A stretch of 42,721 nucleotides of DNA from DASXRC01 sp036506495. GTDB taxonomy: Bacteria; Actinomycetota; Actinomycetes; Mycobacteriales; Micromonosporaceae. The notes under the pieces are model-generated. The model worked only from the letters and a program-made list of their open reading frames with translations, did no database searches and was not told the DNA's origin. The position numbers and the translations under genes were made by a program. Below, piece by piece: positions 31,870 to 38,193 of the stretch; positions within the stretch are counted from its first letter, which is position 1, and every line of letters starts with the position of its first letter. The DNA lies in NCBI GenBank assembly GCA_036506495.1, contig DASXRQ010000186.1, positions 1-42,721 on the forward strand. The letters run 5' to 3'.

Positions 31870-32511
31870 CTAGGCCTTCGGTGGGCGCGCGACGACCTCG
31901 TGCACCAACCCGTACTCACGCGCCTGCTCGGCATCGAGGCGTCGGCCGCTGGCGAGGTCGTCCTCGACCCGGCTGCGTGGCTGCCCGGTGGCGTCCGCGA
32001 TCCGCACGATCAGATCCTCCAGCGCGCGCAGGTGCCGGCCGGCCGCCGAGGCGACGTCGTCCGCCGTGCCCGCGATCCCGGCGACGCGCGGTTCGGCGAG
32101 CCGGAACCGTGCATGCGGGAACGTCAGTCGGCGCGGCGCGGCCGCGTACACGGCGAGGGCGCCACCCCCCACCTCGGCGGTGGCGATCGCGTGCACCGGA
32201 GCCCGCATCACGTCGAGCGCGTCGACGATCGCGAACACCGCGTCGAGCTCGCCGTCCGGCGCGCTCATGTGCAGCTGGATCGGATCGCTGGCCAGCGCGT
32301 CGAGCGTGAGCAGCGCGGCCGCGGCGCTCGAGGCCGACGGTCCGGTCACCGGCCCCTGCAGGATCACGATCCGCCGGTCGAAGAGGCGCTCCGCCAGCCA
32401 TGCGTCGAGGCCGGCGCCCTCGGTGGCCGGCATCGGTCGGTCCGGCAGGTCCGGCTGCGCGGGCCCCCACCGCCGTGGGTCGTCAGCCAGCCGCATCCGC
32501 ATCCCGCTCAC
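31870..32511 (-). CDS. ClpP-like protein without catalytic serine and histidine
   Basis: 213 residues aligned by eye to the ClpP fold: LFDRRIVILQGPVTGPSASS, AAALLTLDALASDPIQLHMS, PDGELDAVFAIVDALDVMRAPVHAI, ATAEVGGGALAVYAA, FPHARFRLAEP, TGQPRSRVEDDLASGRRLDA then EYGLVHEVV. In ClpP the nucleophile lies in GQAAS, where this protein has AEVGG. The catalytic His in MIHQP is Ala in FRLAEP. It is therefore a pseudo-ClpP, possibly a structural or regulatory subunit. The start overlaps the Xre gene stop by 4 bp, so they are co-expressed. Confidence 0.8.
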   Translation of the reverse strand: MSGMRMRLADDPRRWGPAQPDLPDRPMPATEGAGLDAWLAERLFDRRIVILQGPVTGPSASSAAAALLTLDALASDPIQLHMSAPDGELDAVFAIVDALDVMRAPVHAIATAEVGGGALAVYAAAPRRLTFPHARFRLAEPRVAGIAGTADDVASAAGRHLRALEDLIVRIADATGQPRSRVEDDLASGRRLDAEQAREYGLVHEVVARPPKA

Positions 32512-32801
32512 CTCTCCCCTTCGGCCCTGCCCGGCCGCGCCTCGCGGACGGGGTGGTCCAGCCGCAGGTGCAGCCGGCCGCCGACCGCCGCGGCGTAGCG
32601 CTCCAATGTGGACAGCCGGACGTCGACGTTGCCGGCCTCCAGGCGGGCGACGGCCGGCTGCGACGTGCCCATCCGGGCGGCCACGTCGGCCTGCGAGAGC
32701 CCCGCGGCCCGGCGCTGCGCCACCAGGTCGGCGAGGGCGCGCTGGCGACGCTCCGCGAGCTCGCGAAACCCGGGCAGCACCGGTAGGCCGTCCTCGCTCA
32801 T
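32508..32801 (-). CDS. Xre-family HTH regulator coupled to the ClpP-like gene
   Basis: 97 residues. The HTH is LVAQRRAAGLSQADVAARMG followed by TSQPAVARLEAGNVDVRLSTLERYAAAVG. The C-terminal GRLHLRLDHPV is typical of small Xre/HigA-like regulators. It is first in a two-gene operon with the pseudo-ClpP. The start ATG at 32801 lies inside an ATATC/GATAT dyad and lacks a ribosome binding site, so it may be leaderless and self-repressed. No RelE/HigB-like toxin is adjacent; the partner here is the ClpP-like protein. Confidence 0.88.
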   Translation of the reverse strand: MSEDGLPVLPGFRELAERRQRALADLVAQRRAAGLSQADVAARMGTSQPAVARLEAGNVDVRLSTLERYAAAVGGRLHLRLDHPVREARPGRAEGER

Positions 32802-32815
32802 ATCATGGACGATAT
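32800..32815. promoter_or_regulatory. ATATC-N6-GATAT dyad at the xre start
   Basis: A 5-bp perfect dyad with a 6-bp centre overlaps the ATG of the Xre gene and lies 40 bp upstream of polX. AT-rich against a very GC-rich background. On the minus strand TATATC lies 9 nt before the ATG and can act as a -10 box. Likely binding site for the Xre protein. Confidence 0.45.
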
Positions 32816-32841
32816 AGCGTACCCGGACCAGCCGCCACTCC

Positions 32842-32854
32842 TAGACTGGCCGGT
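32842..32854 (+). promoter_or_regulatory. Leaderless promoter of polX
   Basis: TAGACT (32842-32847), 7 nt, then the ATG of polX. Identical -10 and spacing to the hicA promoter. No ribosome binding site is present. Confidence 0.6.
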
Positions 32855-34576
32855 ATGGCCCGATCGAACGAGGCCGTGGGCGAACTGCTCCAGGAGTACG
32901 CGGACCTCATCTCGATCACGGGTGGGGACGCGTTCAAGACGCGGGCGTACGAGAAGGCGGCGCGCGCGGTCGCCGGCCACCACGCGGACGTCTCCACGCT
33001 GGATCTCAAGGAGCTGCAGCAGATCCCGAACGTCGGCAAGTCCATCGCCGAGAAGATCCTCGAGTATCTGCACTCCGGCCAGATGGAGGCCGTCGAGAAG
33101 CTCCGGGCCAAGATCCCGATCGGGGTACGGGAGCTGATCGCCATCCCGACGCTCGGACCGAAGAAGGCGATCGTGCTCTACCAGGAGCTCGGCGTGTCGT
33201 CGGTGGACGAGCTCGAGCAGGCCATCAAGGCCGATCGCCTCAACGAGCTGCGTGGGTTCGGGGCGCGGACCGCCGAGAACATCCAGCACGGCATCGACCT
33301 GCTGCGCCGCAGCGGAGGTCGGGTGCTCATCTCGACCGCGACGGAGGTGGCCGAGGAGATCGTCGCCGCGCTCGCCGCGGTCAAGGGGTGCGTTACCTGC
33401 GCGTACGCGGGATCGCTGCGACGGATGCGGGAGACGATCGGTGACGTGGACATCCTGGCCGCCGCGGAGGACTCGGGCCCGCTCATGGCCGCGTTTACCG
33501 GGCTGCCGCTGGTCGCCGAGGTGATCGCGCGTGGGCAGACGAAGACCTCCATCCGGACAACCGCCGGTCTACAGGTCGACCTGCGGGTGGTGGCGCCCGA
33601 GGCATGGGGCGCGGCTCTGCAGTACTTCACCGGGTCCAAGGCGCACAACATCCGCACCCGCGAGATCGCCGTCCGCAAGAAGCTGAAGCTGTCGGAGTAC
33701 GGCCTGTTCCGGGTCGAGGACGACGAGCTGGTCGTCTCGAAAACCGAGGAGGAGGTGTACCAGCGAATCGGCCTCCCGTGGATCGCGCCGACGCTGCGCG
33801 AGGACCGCGGTGAGATCGACGCGGCGCTCAAGGGCACGTTGCCCGCGCTGCTTCAGGTCGACGACATCCGCGGCGACCTGCACACGCACACGAACCTCAC
33901 GGACGGCGTGTCCAGCCTCGAGGACATGCTCGCCGCGGCCCGAGCCCGTGGGTACGAGTACTACGCGGTGACGGACCACGCGATCAACCTGCCGATGCAG
34001 CGCATGACCGACGCGAAGATGCTGGCCCAGCGCAAGCGGGTGCGTGCGCTGGCGGGCGAGGGGTCGATGGCTCTGCTGCACGGCACGGAACTGAACATTG
34101 ACCCGGACGGCGAGGTCGACTGGGACGCGGACTTCCTCAGCGGTTTCGATATCTGCGTGGCGTCGGTGCACTCGCATTTCAACCAGTCAAGTGCGGCGAT
34201 GACCCGGCGGCTGATCCACGCCTGTGAGAACCCGTTCGTGAACGTCATCGGCCACCCCACCACCCGCCTGATCGGCCGGCGACCGCCGATCGACGCGGAT
34301 TTCGACGCCGTGTTCAAGGCGGCCGCGTCGACCGGTACGGCGCTGGAGATCAACAGCTACCCGGACCGGCTCGATCTGGGCGACGAGCTCATCCTGCGCG
34401 CGCGGCGGTACGGCGTGAAGTTCGCCGTGGACACCGACTCCCACTCCACGGTCCACCTCGACTACCTGCGCTACGGCGTGGGCACGGCGCAGCGCGGCTG
34501 GCTGACCGTCGACGACGTCATCAACGCGTGGCCGCTGCCGAAGCTGCGCGAGTTCGTCGCGGCCAAGCGGGCGTGA
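32855..34576 (+). CDS. polX: DNA polymerase/3'-5' exonuclease PolX
   Basis: 573 residues, the usual bacterial PolX length. The N-terminal 8-kDa-like helix-hairpin-helix region has ELQQIPNVGKSIAEKI and IPTLGPKKAIVLYQEL. The polymerase palm has GSLRRMRETIGDVDIL with the catalytic Asp pair and TTAGLQVDLRVV with the third Asp. The C-terminal PHP domain has GDLHTHTNLTDG, YYAVTDHA, LHGTELNI, VASVHSHF, EINSYP and VDTDSHS, giving the exonuclease metal site. Role: gap filling in base-excision and related repair. The ATG at 32855 is set by the leaderless promoter; the longer open frame upstream is not coding. Confidence 0.95.
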   Translation: MARSNEAVGELLQEYADLISITGGDAFKTRAYEKAARAVAGHHADVSTLDLKELQQIPNVGKSIAEKILEYLHSGQMEAVEKLRAKIPIGVRELIAIPTLGPKKAIVLYQELGVSSVDELEQAIKADRLNELRGFGARTAENIQHGIDLLRRSGGRVLISTATEVAEEIVAALAAVKGCVTCAYAGSLRRMRETIGDVDILAAAEDSGPLMAAFTGLPLVAEVIARGQTKTSIRTTAGLQVDLRVVAPEAWGAALQYFTGSKAHNIRTREIAVRKKLKLSEYGLFRVEDDELVVSKTEEEVYQRIGLPWIAPTLREDRGEIDAALKGTLPALLQVDDIRGDLHTHTNLTDGVSSLEDMLAAARARGYEYYAVTDHAINLPMQRMTDAKMLAQRKRVRALAGEGSMALLHGTELNIDPDGEVDWDADFLSGFDICVASVHSHFNQSSAAMTRRLIHACENPFVNVIGHPTTRLIGRRPPIDADFDAVFKAAASTGTALEINSYPDRLDLGDELILRARRYGVKFAVDTDSHSTVHLDYLRYGVGTAQRGWLTVDDVINAWPLPKLREFVAAKRA

Positions 34577-34604
34577 CGCGTCACAACCCAGGAGAGTGGT
34601 GGTC

Positions 34605-35348
34605 ATGAGCGAGCGAACGGTCCGCGATGTGATGACCGAGAACGTCGTCACCGCCGAGCCGGGAACCAGCTATAAGGAGATCGTCGATCGGTTGGCCCTG
34701 GCCGAGGTGAGCGCGCTGCCGGTGGTCGACGAACAACGCCGCGTGGTCGGTGTGGTCTCCGAGGCGGACCTCCTCCACAAGGTGGAGATGTCCGGCGACG
34801 AGGGGCACCGCCGCCTCTTCGAACGCCGCCGGCGCCGCGCCTCGCGGGAGAAGGCCGCCGGCGACACCGCGAGCGAGGTGATGAGCCGGCCGGCCATCAC
34901 GATCGCGCCCGGGGCGTCGCTCCCCGAGGCGGCTCGGCTGATGGAGGCCGAACGGATCAAGCGGCTGCCCGTGGTCGACCCGCGGGGCACGCTCCTGGGC
35001 ATCGTGTCGCGGCGGGATCTGCTCAGCGTCTACACGCGCACCGACGACGAGATCCGCCGAGACGTCGTGGACACCGTGCTGCGGGACATCATGTCGCTGA
35101 CACCGCAGGAGGCGGACGCGGCGGTCGCCGACGGTGTCGTGACGCTGACCGGGCGGACCGGGCGCCGCAGCACCACCCAGATCGCGGTACGCCTCGCACA
35201 CCGGGTCGAGGGCGTCGTCGACGTCGTCAACGAGATGGGGTACGAGTACGACGACTCCGGCGACGTGCAGCGCAGGTACCTCTTCGACGCGGAGGTCGGT
35301 GGTCCCGGGCGGCCGGTGGACGGGACGTCCGACGTTCCGCCACCGTGA
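34605..35348 (+). CDS. CBS-pair protein with C-terminal BON domain
   Basis: 247 residues. Two CBS motifs (about 7-55 and 90-140): VRDVMTENVVTAEPGTSYKE with SALPVVDEQRRVVGVVSEADLL, and ASEVMSRPAITIAPGASLPE with RLPVVDPRGTLLGIVSRRDLL. A basic Arg-rich loop lies between them. A BON domain follows (about 155-215; DGVVTLTGRTGRRSTTQIAV). CBS pairs sense adenine nucleotides; BON is thought to bind membranes or lipids. The ATG at 34605 has GGAGA nine bases upstream. The HAD gene starts within its stop codon. Confidence 0.92.
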   Translation: MSERTVRDVMTENVVTAEPGTSYKEIVDRLALAEVSALPVVDEQRRVVGVVSEADLLHKVEMSGDEGHRRLFERRRRRASREKAAGDTASEVMSRPAITIAPGASLPEAARLMEAERIKRLPVVDPRGTLLGIVSRRDLLSVYTRTDDEIRRDVVDTVLRDIMSLTPQEADAAVADGVVTLTGRTGRRSTTQIAVRLAHRVEGVVDVVNEMGYEYDDSGDVQRRYLFDAEVGGPGRPVDGTSDVPPP

Positions 35349-35848
35349 CCGAACGCGGCCGGAGGCGGCGGGGCCGGCCCGTGGCGGTCTTCGACGTCGA
35401 CGGGGTGGTCGCCGACGTGCGCCACCGGCTGCACCACCTCGTGCGCCGGCCCAGGAACTGGCGGGCCTTCTTCGCCGCGGCCGGCGACGACCCTCCGCTG
35501 GCGGAAGGGTTGGCACTCGCCCGCCGGTACGCCGCCGACCACCGTCTCGTCTGGCTGACCGGACGCCCCGAGTACCTGCGGCGCGTCACGCAGGAGTGGC
35601 TAGACCGCAACGGCCTGCCCGCGGGGCCGCTCCTCATGCGACCGACCGGCGACCACCGGCCGGCCCGGCTGTGGAAGGCCGAGCAGCTGCCCCGGATCGG
35701 CGAGTGGGGCCGGATCGACACGGTCGTCGACGATGACCCGGCGGTCGTCGCCACCCTGACCGAGCGGGGCTGGCCGGTCACCCTGGCGGACTGGGTGCCG
35801 TACCACGACGCGCTCCACGAGGCCCAGGAGCGCGATGGTCGCACCTGA
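35345..35848 (+). CDS. HAD-superfamily phosphatase
   Basis: 167 residues. HAD motif I is AVFDVDGVVADVRHRL with the nucleophile Asp and general-acid Asp. Motif II is VWLTGRPEYLRRVT. The Lys motif is probably ARLWKAEQL, and motif IV TVVDDDPAVVATL. The short cap and layout resemble the 3'-phosphatase domain of T4-type polynucleotide kinases and nucleotidase-like proteins. The substrate is unknown. GTG overlaps the CBS-BON stop (GTGA), so it is translationally coupled. Confidence 0.85.
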   Translation: MTERGRRRRGRPVAVFDVDGVVADVRHRLHHLVRRPRNWRAFFAAAGDDPPLAEGLALARRYAADHRLVWLTGRPEYLRRVTQEWLDRNGLPAGPLLMRPTGDHRPARLWKAEQLPRIGEWGRIDTVVDDDPAVVATLTERGWPVTLADWVPYHDALHEAQERDGRT

Positions 35849-35852
35849 TCGC

Positions 35853-35872
35853 CCACCTTCTAAGGTGGACGG
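35853..35872 (+). promoter_or_regulatory. Leaderless promoter with CCACCTT-ct-AAGGTGG palindrome
   Basis: TAAGGT (35861-35866) lies 6 nt before the ATG of the FAD monooxygenase. It is covered by a 16-bp dyad with 7-bp arms (35853-35868). This is the form of a repressor operator over the -10 box. Regulator unknown. Confidence 0.5.
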
Positions 35873-37501
35873 ATGGACGTCGATGTGCTCGTGGTGGGTG
35901 CCGGCCCGACGGGCCTCAGCCTCGCCGCACAGGTCCACGCCCACGGCGCCTCGGTGCGCATCATCGACCGCGCCCTCGACCGGGCGCACGAATCGCGGGC
36001 GCTCGCCGTGCAGGCCCGCACCCTCGAGGTTCTGGCTGGCGTAGGAGTGTCGGACGAGCTGGTACGCCGCGGCAACACGGCCACGCGGTTCGTCATGCAT
36101 GCCGGCCGTCGGGCCGTCGAGCTGCCCCTCTTCGACCCCGGTACCCGGGACACCGACTACCCGTTTCTGCTGTTCGTCTCCCAGGCCGTCACCGAGCAGG
36201 TGTTGGCCGAGCACCTGGCCGGCCGGGGCGTCCCGGTCGAGCGCGGCGTCGAGCTGACCCAACTGGCTGCGGACGGCGGTGCGATTGTCGCGACCGTACG
36301 CCGCGCCGACGGCCAGGACGAGACGGTCCGGGCCCGGTTCGTGGTCGGTTGCGACGGCGTGCACAGCACGGTCCGTCGGGAGGCCGGCATCGCGTTCCGC
36401 GGCGGCACCTACCCGCAGGCGTTCGCGCTGGCCGACCTGGACGTCGACGGCCTGCCCGGCGGTCGCGCGCACGCCTATCTCGGCGACCGCGGGATCATGT
36501 TCTTCTTCCCGCTGGAAGACCCGGTCGGGTGGCGGATGATCGTGATGCGCCCGCCGGGTGGCTGGCCACGCCCCGGTGGCGACACCGGTGATACGACCGT
36601 GGCCGACCTGCAGACCCTCGTCGACGACGCCACGGGCGGGGCGGTCCGCCTGCACGAGCCGGTGTGGCTGACCGACTTCAAGATTCATCATCGGCAGGTC
36701 GACACGTACCGCTCGGGTCCGGTGTTCGTCGCGGGCGACGCCGCGCACGTGCACAGCCCGGCGGGCGCCCAGGGCATGAACACCGGCATCCAGGACTCGT
36801 GGAACCTCGGCTGGAAGCTCGCGCTGGTCGCGCGCGGCGTTGCGGACCCGGCCCTGCTCGACAGCTACGACGCGGAGCGGGCACCGGTCGGTCGCCTCGT
36901 CGTCCGGTTCACCGATCGTGCGTTCACGATCGCGGCCTCGACGAACCCCGTCGTCGGTGTCCTCCGCCGGGAGCTGGTGCCGCGGCTGGCGCCGCTGTTC
37001 GGCCGGTTGGGACCGGCCCGCGCCCGGGCGTTCCGCACGCTCGCGGAGCTCGACATCGCGTACCGTCACAGTCCGGCCGTCCAGGAGGGTCGGCCGCGAC
37101 CGCCCGGCGGACCGCGAGCGGGCGACCGGCTTCCGACGGCACCCGTCGTCCGCGACGGCGCGACCGTCTCGCTCCAGCGCGAGCTCGCCGAGCCCGGGCT
37201 GCACGTGCTCCTGTGTGGACGGTCGCCCGGCTGGCGGACCGACCGGCTCGACCGGCTCGCCGACCTGCTGCGCGTACACCTGCTGTCGCGCACGGCGGAG
37301 CCCGGCGCGCTGCACGACCCCGGCGGCGCCGCGCTGCGTGCGCTCGGCGTGCCCGCCGACGCATCCGCGCACTATCTCGTGCGCCCCGACGGGTACATCG
37401 GATATCGGGCGGCCGGCACCGATCTGACCGGCCTCATCGCGTACCTCGATCGGTGGTTCCCCGCGCTGGGCGCGGCTCGGCCGTCAGTGGGCCAGCTGTA
37501 G
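35873..37501 (+). CDS. FAD-dependent aromatic-type monooxygenase
   Basis: 542 residues, class A flavoprotein hydroxylase (PheA/MhpA/RebC-like). N-terminal dinucleotide fold: DVLVVGAGPTGLSLAAQVHA. DG motif: RFVVGCDGVHSTVRREAGI. GD motif: GPVFVAGDAAHVHSPAGAQG then MNTGIQDSWNLGWKLALV. The C-terminal ~150 residues form a thioredoxin-like dimerisation domain without a Cys pair. Such enzymes hydroxylate phenolic compounds or tailor polyketides. No biosynthetic cluster is adjacent, so a catabolic or detoxifying role is equally possible. Its end overlaps the next, convergent gene by 18 bp. Confidence 0.93.
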   Translation: MDVDVLVVGAGPTGLSLAAQVHAHGASVRIIDRALDRAHESRALAVQARTLEVLAGVGVSDELVRRGNTATRFVMHAGRRAVELPLFDPGTRDTDYPFLLFVSQAVTEQVLAEHLAGRGVPVERGVELTQLAADGGAIVATVRRADGQDETVRARFVVGCDGVHSTVRREAGIAFRGGTYPQAFALADLDVDGLPGGRAHAYLGDRGIMFFFPLEDPVGWRMIVMRPPGGWPRPGGDTGDTTVADLQTLVDDATGGAVRLHEPVWLTDFKIHHRQVDTYRSGPVFVAGDAAHVHSPAGAQGMNTGIQDSWNLGWKLALVARGVADPALLDSYDAERAPVGRLVVRFTDRAFTIAASTNPVVGVLRRELVPRLAPLFGRLGPARARAFRTLAELDIAYRHSPAVQEGRPRPPGGPRAGDRLPTAPVVRDGATVSLQRELAEPGLHVLLCGRSPGWRTDRLDRLADLLRVHLLSRTAEPGALHDPGGAALRALGVPADASAHYLVRPDGYIGYRAAGTDLTGLIAYLDRWFPALGAARPSVGQL

Positions 37502-38023
37502 CAGGAACGTGAACAGCAGGACCGCTGCGGTGACGCCGACGACGAGGACCCGCCGGCGGTACGTGTCGTACGCGTGCCACCAGGCGATCGCGGCCTCGGC
37601 GACGGGCGAGAACGTGAGCCGGGCGCCGGCCACGAACGGTGCGAGCCGCAACGCCGCGTTGGCCCGTTCGTGCGGGTCCGGCGGCCGGCGGTACGCCTCG
37701 TCGTCGGACCACACGGCGATCGGCCGCACCTCGACGTCCACCGACCACGCCTGCTCGCTGTGCCACTGCTGGGATCGGCGCTCGAAGGACCGCCGCAGCG
37801 ACGCGTCCGCCGCCGGCGCCCGGCGGAGCCAGGTGCGCGCCAGCTCGAACCACGGCCAGCGCGCCGCGACGTCGGCCAGCACCTCGGGGTACAGCCAGTC
37901 GGCGCCGCGCTCGTCGCCGGTGACCTGTTCGGCGTCGCGGCGCAGCGGCTCGAGGTGCCGGGCGACGAAGGCGACGTAGCCGGGCGGAGGCTCGGGATCG
38001 ATGCGCGGCAGCAGGTGCGCCAC
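37484..38023 (-). CDS. C-terminally membrane-anchored protein of unknown function
   Basis: About 179 residues from the GTG at 38023 (VAHLLPRIDPEPPPGYVAFV). The soluble part is rich in Arg and Trp (WPWFELARTWLRRAPAADAS, QQWHSEQAWSVDVEV). The last 22 residues, RRRVLVVGVTAAVLLFTFLL onward, form a transmembrane helix, making it a tail-anchored protein facing the cytoplasm. No family recognised. A longer open frame reaches 38068 but runs into an intergenic palindrome, so the shorter start is preferred. Start is uncertain. Confidence 0.6.
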   Translation of the reverse strand: MAHLLPRIDPEPPPGYVAFVARHLEPLRRDAEQVTGDERGADWLYPEVLADVAARWPWFELARTWLRRAPAADASLRRSFERRSQQWHSEQAWSVDVEVRPIAVWSDDEAYRRPPDPHERANAALRLAPFVAGARLTFSPVAEAAIAWWHAYDTYRRRVLVVGVTAAVLLFTFLLQLAH

Positions 38024-38062
38024 GCACCCATCGTCGCAAGGATGCCCACGGCGCAACAAGCC

Positions 38063-38088
38063 GATCAACGCGAGTTGTGTCGATCAAG
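38063..38088. repeat. Intergenic GATCAAC...GTCGATC element
   Basis: GATCAACGCGAGTTGTGTCG and the GATCAAG that follows contain a CAAC-GCGA-GTTG hairpin flanked by GATC boxes. I recall near-identical elements scattered through Micromonospora-type genomes. That recollection is the main support for calling it a repeat family. Confidence 0.4.
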
Positions 38089-38193
38089 GAGGCGCTCGAC
38101 GGTTGCTCACATGGCGAGACGGCCGTAGGTTGCGTGGCAGCACCACGTCGCACGCACCGCCCGCCCGTCCCTCCGGTCCGGCAGGAGCCAACC

